Shown here: piece after piece, positions 54,350-62,897 of the stretch
Layout of the letters: each line of letters starts with the position of its first letter
Numbering within the stretch: the first letter of the stretch is position 1
Source of the DNA: CAVSWT01 sp963731745
GTDB taxonomy: Bacteria > Bacteroidota > Ignavibacteria > Ignavibacteriales > Ignavibacteriaceae
NCBI GenBank assembly: GCA_963731745.1
Contig: CAVSWT010000014.1
Span: 124,001 to 188,000, forward strand
DNA: 64,000 nucleotides
Reading direction: 5' to 3'
Program-made: the position numbers and the translations under genes
The notes under the pieces: model-generated
The model's input: the letters and a program-made list of their open reading frames with translations, nothing else
Told to the model about the DNA's origin: nothing
The model's database searches: none

Positions 54350-54637
54350 TTAAGCTGTGAACTTAATCCATTTTATTCTTTCGTCATTAAAATATTTATT
54401 TACTTTTCTAAGAATTAGTTCTTCCTTAAATTTTAATTCATTTCTCCAGGCAGCGTTTTCAACTTTGAGATAAAGAACTTTTTTTTCTACTTTTTTGGGA
54501 GTAACTACTTTTTCCCAATCAGGAAATATTTTGAAAAAATTAATTATTACATCCGATTCTTTAATTACCTTTCTAATACCTGCTAAACCGGGATCGTTTT
54601 TAATTATCTCTGCCATGCTTTGGAATTTCTCAGGCAT
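54350..54637 (-). CDS. DUF721 protein (DciA-like)
   Basis: A 95-residue protein with the DUF721/DciA pattern: 'GLAGIRKVIKESDVIINFFK', 'IFPDWEKVVTPKKVEKKVLY' and 'LKVENAAWRNELKFKEELIL', the W-x-x-(V/I)-V and hydrophobic-strand then 'L-x-V-x-x-x-x-W-x-x-E-L' blocks. DciA helps load replicative helicase in many bacteria. Location between recF and gyrB supports a replication role. It overlaps recF by eight bases. Confidence 0.8.
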   Translation of the reverse strand: MPEKFQSMAEIIKNDPGLAGIRKVIKESDVIINFFKIFPDWEKVVTPKKVEKKVLYLKVENAAWRNELKFKEELILRKVNKYFNDERIKWIKFTA

Positions 54638-55745
54638 ACGCAGCTTCCCCCTGCTGGACTTTTATAACTAAATCTTTTTTCTCTTTGGTTAAGAAAGATA
54701 AATTTGTAAAATCCGTTAAGGTTATAAACGCTTGTCCTACTTCTCTTAAATACTCACTTATTCTAGATGATCGTTTAACATCCAATTCACCAAACACATC
54801 ATCTAATAAAAAGATAGGATTTCTTCCAGTGATTTCTTTTAAGTAAAAAAACTGCGCAAACCTCAACACTACCTGGAAGGTTTTGTTTTGTCCTTGTGAA
54901 CCAAACGTTTTCAAATTCAATTTATTTATTTCAAAAATAAAATCGTCTCTATGCGGCCCAACCAGGTTAACCGCTCTTCTAAGTTCTTCTTCTCTCTTTA
55001 ATTTTAACATTTCAATATATTTTTCTTCCACGCTTTCTATTTGAATAGAACCATCCAACGAAAGATAATCAATCCTCGGCTCTTCTTCCTGCTGCATAAT
55101 TACGCTATATGAATTTTTAATATATCTATTAAATTCTTGAATAAACCTAATTCTATGTTTTATTATTTCTGTGCCGGATTCCACTAACTTTGTTGTCCAG
55201 GCTTCCAATTCATCATACAAAATATTTCTTCTTTTTTCTTTAATTTGTGTTAGAAGAGAGGAGCGTTGACGAAGAGTTTTGTTATAATCCAATAAAAAAT
55301 TTAGATATGTTTCGCTGCCCTGGGAAATAATTGAATCAATAAATTTTCTTCTATCTCCTGGCGGACCTAAAGTTATTGAATGATCCATTGGAGATAATAT
55401 AACAACAGGAAATTTTCCAATAACATCCGAATATTTATTTATTTGTTTGTTGTTCTGAAAAAAATATTTTTTATTTTCTTCTTTTGAGAAATAAATTCTA
55501 ACATTATCGGTAGAAAACTCGTTAAATATTCCCCTCAACTCAAAAACATTTTCGTTAAATCTTAACACTTCGTTTTCGTTCTTAGAATTATATCCTTTGG
55601 TAGTGCACAAATAATAAATTGCTTCAAGAATAGTTGTTTTTCCTTGCCCATTTCCACCAACTATATAGTTTATTTTATCAGAAAAGGTTAGTTCAGTATT
55701 TTTATGGCTTCTGAAATTATTTAGTTGGATGGAAGATAATATCAT
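54630..55745 (-). CDS. recF: DNA replication and repair protein RecF
   Basis: A 371-residue SMC-like ATPase that helps load RecA on gapped DNA. Walker A is 'GGNGQGKT' (30-37), preceded by the 'MILSSIQLNNFRSHKNTELT' opening. 'SPMDHSITLGPPGDRRKFID' and 'VGPHRDDFIFEINKLNLKTF' are typical, and Walker B is 'FLLDDVFGELD' near the C-terminus. It starts one base after dnaN, the usual gene order. Confidence 0.95.
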   Translation of the reverse strand: MILSSIQLNNFRSHKNTELTFSDKINYIVGGNGQGKTTILEAIYYLCTTKGYNSKNENEVLRFNENVFELRGIFNEFSTDNVRIYFSKEENKKYFFQNNKQINKYSDVIGKFPVVILSPMDHSITLGPPGDRRKFIDSIISQGSETYLNFLLDYNKTLRQRSSLLTQIKEKRRNILYDELEAWTTKLVESGTEIIKHRIRFIQEFNRYIKNSYSVIMQQEEEPRIDYLSLDGSIQIESVEEKYIEMLKLKREEELRRAVNLVGPHRDDFIFEINKLNLKTFGSQGQNKTFQVVLRFAQFFYLKEITGRNPIFLLDDVFGELDVKRSSRISEYLREVGQAFITLTDFTNLSFLTKEKKDLVIKVQQGEAAYA

Positions 55746-55746
55746 T

Positions 55747-56877
55747 TTAATTATTTAATCGCACAGGCATTAAAAGCAGCATCAAATCTTCGTCTTCATT
55801 TTTTTCAGTCGGCTCAATAATACAGGCTTTAGTTGGCGAATGAAGTTTAAAAATAATTTCTTCGTCGTTAACATGTGAAAGTATGTCGTTTACATATGCG
55901 GTATTAAAGCCTATGTCCATCGGCTCACCATCATAATTACAATTAATTTTTTCTTTAGCATTTGCTCCATGATCAATGTCTTCAGCAGATAATTCTAAAT
56001 TATTTTTAGATAAAGAAAATTTTACCTGCTTTGAATTTGAAGAAGAAAAAAGCATCATTCTTTTAACTGCTGAATGAAGTTCGCTCGTTTTTATTTTTAA
56101 TAAATTTTCATTTTCCAAAGGAATAACACTGCTATATGCCGGATATTTTTCCCCAATCAATCTGGAAATAAATTCAAGATCTTCAATCTGTATTGATATA
56201 TTCGTTTTGCTTAAAAGAACATTTACAGTTCCATCTCCCAACTGTTTAGAAAGAACTGAAATCGCTCTCTCAGGAACAATATACTGGTCGGTATTTTCAG
56301 ATGAAATCTTTTTATTTAAATATTTTACTAATCTATGTCCATCTGTTGTTACAAAACGTAAACCTTCAGGTGTAAATTCGAATAATGTACCTGTCATTGC
56401 AGGGCGCATATCTTCTTTACTCATAGCAAAAGATGTTTGATCTATCGCTTTTTTAAGTTCTGAACCATTTATTTTTACTTCTTTGTCTGTAGATATTTTG
56501 GGAATTTCCGGAAAATCTTCCGGGGAAGAAAATCCGATATTGTAAACTCCGCTATCCGTTTTAAGCCTTATTTTTGATACAGATTGTCCGCCGGCGGGAT
56601 TGGAATCTATTTCAAAATTAATTTGTGTATCACCCAATGTTCTTATTATATCAAAAAGAAGCCTTGCGGGAATAACCATTTTGTAGTTGCCGTTAGAAGA
56701 GATATTTATCGAAGCTCTTAATGCAATTTCTAAATCAGTAGCAGTAACAGAAAGTTCGTTTTCGTTTATTTCAAAGAGAAAATTTTCCAGTATAGGCATT
56801 GGAGTTCTTGACGGAACTGCCGGAATTATTTTAGATAAAAGTTTCTCAAGAACTTTACTGTTTACTTTGAAATCCAT
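55747..56877 (-). CDS. dnaN: DNA polymerase III beta subunit (sliding clamp)
   Basis: A 376-residue ring-forming clamp that holds polymerase on DNA. Three clamp domains are recognisable: 'MDFKVNSKVLEKLLSKIIPA' and 'PILENFLFEINENELSVTAT' in the first, 'FAMSKEDMRPAMTGTLFEFT' and 'TDGHRLVKYLNKKI' in the second, and the last ending 'EDLMLLLMPVRL', the usual M-P-V-R/M-L end. It heads the dnaN-recF-DUF721-gyrB-gyrA unit, with no promoter I can name in the 70 bases upstream. Confidence 0.97.
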   Translation of the reverse strand: MDFKVNSKVLEKLLSKIIPAVPSRTPMPILENFLFEINENELSVTATDLEIALRASINISSNGNYKMVIPARLLFDIIRTLGDTQINFEIDSNPAGGQSVSKIRLKTDSGVYNIGFSSPEDFPEIPKISTDKEVKINGSELKKAIDQTSFAMSKEDMRPAMTGTLFEFTPEGLRFVTTDGHRLVKYLNKKISSENTDQYIVPERAISVLSKQLGDGTVNVLLSKTNISIQIEDLEFISRLIGEKYPAYSSVIPLENENLLKIKTSELHSAVKRMMLFSSSNSKQVKFSLSKNNLELSAEDIDHGANAKEKINCNYDGEPMDIGFNTAYVNDILSHVNDEEIIFKLHSPTKACIIEPTEKNEDEDLMLLLMPVRLNN

Positions 56878-56991
56878 ATAATTTTTCTCCTATTGAAGCA
56901 TCAAAAAATAATAAAACTAAACACTAATCTCAATTAAATATACTGCTTCATTTTCCTAATTTTTATAATTTTTATCAATATTCATACAAAT

Positions 56992-57030
56992 AAAAAAAGC
57001 CAGCATTTTATTTTATACTGGCTATTAAAT
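56992..57030 (-). terminator. Terminator after the 57.0 kb lipoprotein gene
   Basis: On the minus strand agccag / ctggct pair as a stem with a 14-base AT loop, followed by a run of T. It is 23 bases past the lipoprotein stop and separates that gene from dnaN. Confidence 0.75.
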
Positions 57031-57052
57031 TATTTTTTATTTTATTAGGCTT

Positions 57053-57451
57053 TTATGGAGAAGTCGACGAACCGACCGATAAATCATCGCTGCTGGACAT
57101 GGTTGCAAACAACTGATAAACGCCGTTAATATAAGTGCTTGAATAAATAACTAAAATTTTTGTTCCTGCACTTATTGAAATATCACCGGAAACTGCCCCG
57201 CTTGCGCTTGAAGAAGTTGCACCGCTAGGAATTTCATACGTAGTTGAATATGAATATAAACCGTTTTGAATTGCTTCGACCGTAACTGTTTTTCCAGCTG
57301 GAACATTAACTTCTTCTCCCTTGAAATTTATTCTTAAGGATCCGGCAGAAATGTTTTTAAAAATTACTTTACTTTCTAATTTAGATGAGCAGCCTGTTAA
57401 GAAAATAAGCGGCAGCAATAAAAAAGGTAAATACTTTATAAATTTAATCAT
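57053..57451 (-). CDS. Hypothetical lipoprotein
   Basis: Start chosen at ATG 57451 with AGAGG upstream; the frame extends to 57490 without support. The signal 'LPFLLLPLIFLTGC' ends in the lipobox LTGC. The mature part is about 110 residues of beta-rich sequence ('KVIFKNISAGSLRINFKGEE', 'VEAIQNGLYSYSTTYEIPSG') with Ser-rich stretches and a Ser/Thr tail. I recognise no family. It precedes dnaN and is separated from it by a terminator. Confidence 0.65.
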   Translation of the reverse strand: MIKFIKYLPFLLLPLIFLTGCSSKLESKVIFKNISAGSLRINFKGEEVNVPAGKTVTVEAIQNGLYSYSTTYEIPSGATSSSASGAVSGDISISAGTKILVIYSSTYINGVYQLFATMSSSDDLSVGSSTSP

Positions 57452-57814
57452 TATAGAAACCTCTTTTGAAGTTTTATATCTAATTCCCATAAGAACTTAA
57501 AACAACAACGGTTAAAAGTTACTTTAATTTATTTTAATAATCAATAAGTTTTATATGCCTTACAAATACTTTACCAACACACTATTAATATTAATTAATA
57601 TATATTTTAAATGTTAATAGTTATAATAAGGATGTGGAAAAGTTAATATTACCCTAAAAGGGTAAAAAATACCTTTTTATAAGCTATTTTTAAAAAGTTT
57701 TTTGTTAATAACTTTTTAAGATTGATGCGTTACCAACACAATGTTAATTTGACAAAGTTTATTAACAACTTTATCGCTACTAGAAGAACAATTTATTAAC
57801 ATCCATTTAAAATA
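57452..57814. other. AT-rich repeat-bearing gap near dnaN, alternative origin candidate
   Basis: No gene is seen. The region contains two copies of ttaccaacaca (57571-57581 and 57730-57740), several GTTAAT/ATTAAC units in both orientations (about 57612, 57642, 57703, 57743, 57761 and 57796), one DnaA box tgtggaaaa at 57633-57641, and a perfect 7-bp palindrome ttaccct-aaa-agggtaa at 57649-57665. The pattern of short repeats plus a DnaA box in very AT-rich DNA is origin-like. It also holds the promoter for the adjacent lipoprotein gene. Confidence 0.45.
57633..57641 (-). promoter_or_regulatory. DnaA-box-like site
   Basis: The plus strand reads tgtggaaaa, complement of ttttccaca, which fits the consensus ttwtncaca exactly. 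It lies among short repeats in the gap near dnaN. Confidence 0.5.
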
Positions 57815-57845
57815 AAAAGGCTTGCTTCTATATAAAGCAAGCCCA
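57815..57845 (-). terminator. Terminator after the 57.9 kb lipoprotein gene
   Basis: On the minus strand ggcttgctt / aagcaagcc form a 9-base stem with a 7-base loop, followed by five T. It lies about 24 bases past the lipoprotein stop. Confidence 0.8.
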
Positions 57846-57868
57846 CGGTTAACAGCAATAGCAAAAAT

Positions 57869-58309
57869 TTATTGAACAGTAAAATTGGCGGTTGAAGTGA
57901 AAGCAGTCCCTTGTTGGTTTCCAACATTTCCTGTAATTGAAAAGGACCATTGCTGCCCAGCTTGTAAACCAGTTATTGGACCAACATCAATTGGATTTTG
58001 CTGATCTGATGTTAGATTAACTTGAACTGTTTCATCGGTTACGCCTGCAGCTGCGCAATTACCGACTATTTGTGTCATATAGACTGCCACCGAAGGTGTA
58101 AATTCAAAATAATATTGTTGCTGATTATCCTGAACTAGAGAAACTGTAACAGTTACATTTCCAGTATTTCCGCCGCCAGTTCCACCTCCTGTTCCTAATC
58201 CGCCGCCGATTCCAGTTCCTAATGGATTTGATGAGTTATCGTTTTTGCTGCAACCATAAAAAAGGCCAAAGATTAGTAATAAAAAAACAGATATTTTAGT
58301 ATAAGCCAT
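57869..58309 (-). CDS. Hypothetical lipoprotein with Gly-rich linker
   Basis: Start chosen at ATG 58309 because GGAGGAAG lies directly upstream; the TTG at 58324 lies within it. The signal ends in 'GLFYGC' with Cys as the lipidated residue. A Gly/Thr-rich linker 'GTGIGGGLGTGGGTGGG' leads to an Ig-like beta domain ('VTVSLVQDNQQQYYFEFTP', 'IDVGPITGLQAGQQWSFSIT'). I recognise no family. The linker suggests a surface-exposed, tethered domain. Confidence 0.65.
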   Translation of the reverse strand: MAYTKISVFLLLIFGLFYGCSKNDNSSNPLGTGIGGGLGTGGGTGGGNTGNVTVTVSLVQDNQQQYYFEFTPSVAVYMTQIVGNCAAAGVTDETVQVNLTSDQQNPIDVGPITGLQAGQQWSFSITGNVGNQQGTAFTSTANFTVQ

Positions 58310-58341
58310 TTTCACTTCCTCCAAAAATAAATTTCAGAATA

Positions 58342-59020
58342 TTAAATTAAATTAAACTTAAGAGCTGTTCCTAGCTGAAAAGAAAGTGCTCTTGCCGAGA
58401 AATCTTTTATAACATTTGTAATTCCAAATCCAAATGTAAACTGAGGTGCAAGGGTCATTAAACTGCTAAGCTTAATATCATAACCGGCACCAGCTTTAAC
58501 GGCAAAACGCACGTTTGTATTCTTTTAAAGACGCTTTTTGAGGGGCAAATTGTTGTTGTTGTCCCCCAAAATTTCCAACTGGAGTTATGGTTGTAGTCGT
58601 GCTTCCTTCAATATTAAATCCAATAGCAGGTCCTACTAAAAAATACATCCCGGTATTAGGCAGGCATAATTTTAATAGAGGTTCAATCATAAAATACGCA
58701 AGGCTAAGATCTGTATCTACAGTTCCTTGAATACCTAACTGCTGGATGGTTCCAGTTTCACTGTTTGAACCACTTTTGTTATCATAAAATTGAACTTGAG
58801 TTAAAAGGCCTAAAACAGGGGAAAATTTCATATCAACTTGTGCACCAAAGAGAATTCCTAATCCAGAAAAAGACTGATTTAAATCTGATCCTGTAATAAT
58901 ATTAAAGTTTAATCCTGTTATTGGACCAAGACTAAGTTTAAATTGTTGTGCAAAACTGTCTTTAGAAGAAACGAAAAAGAAAAGAAGAACAAGAGTTGAA
59001 ATAGAAAGAACTTTTTTCAT
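58342..59020 (-). pseudogene. Outer-membrane beta-barrel (porin family) gene with a frameshift
   Basis: Start chosen at 59020 (GGAGG upstream); a signal peptide ends 'KDSFAQ'. The first frame to about 58522 reads as a barrel protein ('FKLSLGPITGLNFNIITGSD', 'GILFGAQVDMKFSPVLGLLT', 'MYFLVGPAIGFNIEGS') and then ends in a stray 'EYKRAFCR' stop. Another frame immediately continues 'VRFAVKAGAGYDIKLSSLMT', 'LAPQFTFGFGITNVIKDFSA' and ends 'GTALKFNLI', a proper barrel strand and C-terminus. Restoring two bases near 58516-58522 would give about 226 residues. The organism probably has an intact gene. Confidence 0.75.
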
Positions 59021-59313
59021 TATAGCCTCCGGGGAAAGATTGTTTTTAAATAATTTATTTTTTCTTCTACACATTAATGCGTAAAAAGTTATTGTATGAG
59101 CTCAAAAAAAATCTAAATTAAAAATAATTGGCCCTTAATTTTACTGAAGGGATGTAAAATCTAGATAGAATCACAATTTAGTATTATTTAGAATCGTTAA
59201 TTACTCGAGGAAAACAATTTGAGTAACTAAGAAAAAAAACCGCAAAAGCAAGTGATAATTTAGAAAAAAAAGTGAAAAAGTCCACTCATTAATAGAGGTT
59301 AAATAAAGTTATA

Positions 59314-60603
59314 TTAAAATATTTTACTAAATGCTTGCTGTTGGGCAGAAATTGTCTTATTAATGTCTTCATCAGAATGTGCAGTTGAAATAAAAGCTGC
59401 TTCAAATTGAGCCGGGGCCAAATAAATTCCTTGATTTAACATTTCATTAAAATATTTCCCGTATAGCTCAGTATTGGATTTCAAAGCAGACTTAAAATCC
59501 ACCACGGGCGTTTCAGTAAAAAACAAACACGACATTGAACCAGCACGGTTTAAAGCAAAGTTTTTATTAATCTTCTTTAGATTATCTTTGAAACCATTTT
59601 CGAGAGCAATAGATTTTTCTTCAAGTATAGAATAAACCTCCGGATGCTCTTTTATATAAGTTAATGCAGCAATTCCCGCGGTCATTGCCAATGGATTTCC
59701 GCTTAATGTTCCTGCCTGGTAAACAGGTCCGCTGGGAGCAATCATTTCCATAATTTCTTTTTTTCCGCCGAAAGCACCAACAGGCAATCCGCCGCCAATT
59801 ATTTTTCCGAAAGTTGTAAGGTCGGGAATTATGTTCACTATTTCCTGGGCGCCGCCTTTTGCAACCCTAAATCCGGTCATAACTTCATCAAAAATCAGAA
59901 CAATATTTTCTTCAGAGCATATTTTTCTTAATCCATTTAAGAACTCATCTGTTCCTCGAATCATTCCCATGTTACCCGCAAAAGGCTCAACAATAATTGC
60001 AGCTATTTGATTTTTGTTTTGTTCAATAATTTTTTTTACGGAATTAATGTCGTTATAATCTGCCAGCAAAGTATCTGCCGCATTTGCTTTTGTTACACCA
60101 GGACTAGTGGGTACACCAAGAGTTAACGCCCCGCTGCCTGCTTTAATTAGAAAGTAATCGGCATGTCCATGATAACAGCCTTCAAACTTGATAAATTTAT
60201 CTCTTTTAGTATAGGCTCGGGCCGCCCTAATCGCGCTCATTGTAGCTTCAGTTCCACTGTTAACCATTCTAACCATTTCAATTGAAGGCACAAGCTCAAT
60301 AATTAATTTCGCCATCTGAATTTCTAATTCTGTTGGCGCCCCGAAACTAACTCCATTTTCAACTGCCGCAATTAACTTTTCTTTTATAAATGAAGGGTTG
60401 TGGCCAAATAGATGCGGACCCCAGCTTCCTATATATTCGATATATTCGTTATCATCAACATCCACCAATTTAGATCCAAAAGCTTTTTTAATAAAAAGTG
60501 GATTACCTCCTACAGCTTTAAATGCTCTCACCGGCGAATTCACCCCGCCTGGAATATATTTTTTTGCTTCTTCAAATAATAAATTGCTTTTGGTTGTATT
60601 CAT
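59314..60603 (-). CDS. hemL: Glutamate-1-semialdehyde 2,1-aminomutase
   Basis: A 429-residue PLP enzyme of the five-carbon heme route, converting glutamate-1-semialdehyde to 5-aminolevulinate. The start 'FEEAKKYIPGGVNSPVRAFK' is typical, as are 'MVNSGTEATMSAIRAARAYT' and 'GCYHGHADYFLIKAGSG'. The PLP lysine is Lys267 in 'TTFGKIIGGGLPVGAFGG'. The gene is single here; hemH is at 12776-13792. Confidence 0.95.
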   Translation of the reverse strand: MNTTKSNLLFEEAKKYIPGGVNSPVRAFKAVGGNPLFIKKAFGSKLVDVDDNEYIEYIGSWGPHLFGHNPSFIKEKLIAAVENGVSFGAPTELEIQMAKLIIELVPSIEMVRMVNSGTEATMSAIRAARAYTKRDKFIKFEGCYHGHADYFLIKAGSGALTLGVPTSPGVTKANAADTLLADYNDINSVKKIIEQNKNQIAAIIVEPFAGNMGMIRGTDEFLNGLRKICSEENIVLIFDEVMTGFRVAKGGAQEIVNIIPDLTTFGKIIGGGLPVGAFGGKKEIMEMIAPSGPVYQAGTLSGNPLAMTAGIAALTYIKEHPEVYSILEEKSIALENGFKDNLKKINKNFALNRAGSMSCLFFTETPVVDFKSALKSNTELYGKYFNEMLNQGIYLAPAQFEAAFISTAHSDEDINKTISAQQQAFSKIF

Positions 60604-60692
60604 AATAATTCGCCTTTAACTGAATAAAAAAAGATGGTTCAAATGTAGTAAATAAGTAAGTTTTATTTAAGTGCAATTAAAAAGAAATTGTA

Positions 60693-61133
60693 TTATTTAA
60701 AATCTACCGGGATGATTTCTTCGCCAAGAAATATTTCACCTTCATCAAAGCCAATTAAATTTTGCCCAAACATAACTTTATGATCAACTTTTCTATATTT
60801 AGAAAGAGTTATCAACGGTTCATTCCCTTTTTCCGCTGTGTCCTGGTTAACCGTAGTAACCACACATCTAGCACAAGGCTTTACGGCTTGAAATTTTATC
60901 GATCCAATTTTAAAATTATTAAATGTATCTTCAAAAAAAGGACTCCCGCCATCGAAGACGAAATTTGGGCGAAAGCGGTTCATAGGAAGAGGTGTTTCTA
61001 ATTTTGAATTTAATTCCTCCAAAGATTTTTCCCCTATAATTAAAAATGGATATGCATCAGCAAAACCGACAATTTTCTTTTCGGGCGAATATTCAGCATC
61101 TACTATTCTTTCAGTAGAATCAGGCATATACAC
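60693..61133 (-). CDS. MOSC-domain protein, C-terminal fragment (frameshifted)
   Basis: This frame reads 'MNRFRPNFVFDGGSPFFEDT', then 'GSIKFQAVKPCARCVVTTVN ' with the conserved Cys, then 'EPLITLSKYRKVDHKVMFGQ', the MOSC domain of YcbX-like molybdenum-cofactor proteins. Upstream the frame stays open without a stop ('KEIDDWFSQALSVECRLV'), and joins the next fragment if two A are restored in the runs near 61182-61184 and 61193-61195. The joined protein would have about 268 residues. Confidence 0.8.
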   Translation of the reverse strand: MYMPDSTERIVDAEYSPEKKIVGFADAYPFLIIGEKSLEELNSKLETPLPMNRFRPNFVFDGGSPFFEDTFNNFKIGSIKFQAVKPCARCVVTTVNQDTAEKGNEPLITLSKYRKVDHKVMFGQNLIGFDEGEIFLGEEIIPVDFK

Positions 61134-61170
61134 AAGCCTGCATTCAACGCTAAGCGCTTGTGAAAACCAA

Positions 61171-61497
61171 TCATCTATTTCTTTGCTTGAGGTTTGAGCT
61201 CATGCAAAAGTCATCCCAAATGGGAACTTCAATTTCGTTTTCTGAAAGATGATTCAGAGGAATTTTTATTGGGCCAATTGTTTCATTTTTATGATGGACT
61301 TTTAATAGATCACTTTCGAATGATGTTTGAAGCAAAGCCATCTGCGGATATTGACGCTGAGTCATAAAATCATTATTTGAATTAATAAGCATCCATCTAC
61401 GGTCATATTTTAAGCCTCTCTTTTCTACAAAGGCAGAAGCAAGCGAAATTCCACCGAGCGATTTAATTGGATAAACATTTATCTGGGTAAGCTTCAT
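61171..61497 (-). CDS. MOSC-domain protein, N-terminal fragment (frameshifted)
   Basis: The 108-residue frame is the beta-barrel N-terminal domain of MOSC/YcbX-type proteins: 'MKLTQINVYPIKSLGGISL', 'RGLKYDRRWMLINSNNDFMT' and 'QRQYPQMALL' are diagnostic. It ends in 'SSNLKQRNR' and a stop, where the intact protein would read 'SSKPQAKEIDDWFSQ'. It is six bases from the phosphoesterase gene, so the two are an operon. YcbX-like proteins reduce N-hydroxylated compounds using a molybdenum cofactor. Confidence 0.8.
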   Translation of the reverse strand: MKLTQINVYPIKSLGGISLASAFVEKRGLKYDRRWMLINSNNDFMTQRQYPQMALLQTSFESDLLKVHHKNETIGPIKIPLNHLSENEIEVPIWDDFCMSSNLKQRNR

Positions 61498-61503
61498 AAA
61501 AAA

Positions 61504-62733
61504 TTATTTTTTCCTGAGATTAATTACGGTTATTTCCGGCTGCGAATTATACCTGATTGGAACAACTGACATTCCTAATCCTCTAGTTACTATCATTAAC
61601 ATATTGCCGAACCAAAAATTTCCACGGACGTATTTTGTTTCAAATAATGTGACCGACAAATTATAAAAAGGAAACAAAAAAGAAACTTGTCCGCCGTGAG
61701 TATGTCCGGCTAGCAATAGATCATAGTTTCGTTTCGCCACAGATTTGACTAAATCTTCTCTAGGTTGATGAACTAGAAATATCTTAAAGTCGCCTTTAAT
61801 ATCATTCATTAATGTATCTAACAAAGTCTTTTTAATATTATCTGAATATGTTTCCGTTACAAAAGTAATTCCTATAGATGATTTATTTATTTCGATCTTT
61901 TTATTCACATCATCTAACATTAAAACATTGTTCCGCTTCAAAGCACGCATTACAGCATGCCGGCTTTTTAAATAATCCGGACGGTAAGCCCAATTATCAT
62001 GATCGCCGACGCAGGAATAAACTCCATATTTTGCTTTTATTTTTCCTATGTATTCCGCTCCTAAATTAATATAGTCCGGTGTTGATGTAATAATGTCCCC
62101 TCCAACTAGAACGAGATCGGGCTTTGTGCTATTAACTTTTTCAATGTATCTGCTTAGCCTCCAGGAGTTGGTATATTTGTCTGCCTGTAGATCAGCAATA
62201 AAAGTAATTTTAAAATTGTTTAATTGATCCGGCAAATTTTGTTTATAATAATTTACCTCTCTTACTTGCACGGTCATATAATTATATACAGCATTTAAAG
62301 GGACAAAAAACAGGAAGAAAACAACAATAGAAAAGACAGTTATATTGTAATGCTTTTTTAACTTCTCTCTATTTTTTTTATAGTACGAATAGAAAATGAG
62401 TCGAAAAAAATCTAAAATAAAAATAAAAAGCATGGATTGAATAATTATGAAAACCGAAAGCCAAAAAGGAAACATGATTATAAAATCAAACCAGCCGCCG
62501 TCAGGCTGACGCGGGAAGCTGTTTCCGGTGCTGATGCTGTATACCCAGCCCGCCAAAAGAAAAAGAGGATATAAATTTAGAAATAGAATAACTGCAAAAT
62601 TTATAATATTAACTTTTTTAGAGACGGATATTTTAAAAACGCCTAAGACTATTCTTCTAAATTTTTTGTAGAAATAAATTTCTGCAATAATTATAAGAAC
62701 AAGTATTAAAATAATTTTTATAAAAAAAGACAT
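61504..62733 (-). CDS. Membrane-anchored metallophosphoesterase
   Basis: The 409-residue protein has about four N-terminal membrane helices (about 4-20, 44-66, 85-112 and 130-150) and a calcineurin-like phosphoesterase domain (about 175-400). The motifs are 'FIADLQADKY' (D-x-H has become D-x-Q), 'VLVGGDIITS', 'VGDHDNWAYR' (G-N-H changed to G-D-H), 'FLVHQP' and 'LLAGHTHGGQVSF'. The family (YkuE/YaeI-like) often acts on membrane lipids or UDP-diacylglucosamine-type substrates. The changed His may reduce one metal site. It begins the unit with the MOSC gene. Confidence 0.85.
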   Translation of the reverse strand: MSFFIKIILILVLIIIAEIYFYKKFRRIVLGVFKISVSKKVNIINFAVILFLNLYPLFLLAGWVYSISTGNSFPRQPDGGWFDFIIMFPFWLSVFIIIQSMLFIFILDFFRLIFYSYYKKNREKLKKHYNITVFSIVVFFLFFVPLNAVYNYMTVQVREVNYYKQNLPDQLNNFKITFIADLQADKYTNSWRLSRYIEKVNSTKPDLVLVGGDIITSTPDYINLGAEYIGKIKAKYGVYSCVGDHDNWAYRPDYLKSRHAVMRALKRNNVLMLDDVNKKIEINKSSIGITFVTETYSDNIKKTLLDTLMNDIKGDFKIFLVHQPREDLVKSVAKRNYDLLLAGHTHGGQVSFLFPFYNLSVTLFETKYVRGNFWFGNMLMIVTRGLGMSVVPIRYNSQPEITVINLRKK

Positions 62734-62897
62734 GTTGCGTGATGGTTACAGAGTTTAAATTTTTTGATGAAAATAATTCATGGAAATATAAAATTTTAAA
62801 TTAGAACAAATTACAAGTAATACCGAGTAGAAAAATTTTATATTTTAGTGCTGAAAATAGTTATTGATTTATTTAAAAGATAAGCAGAAAATAACTC

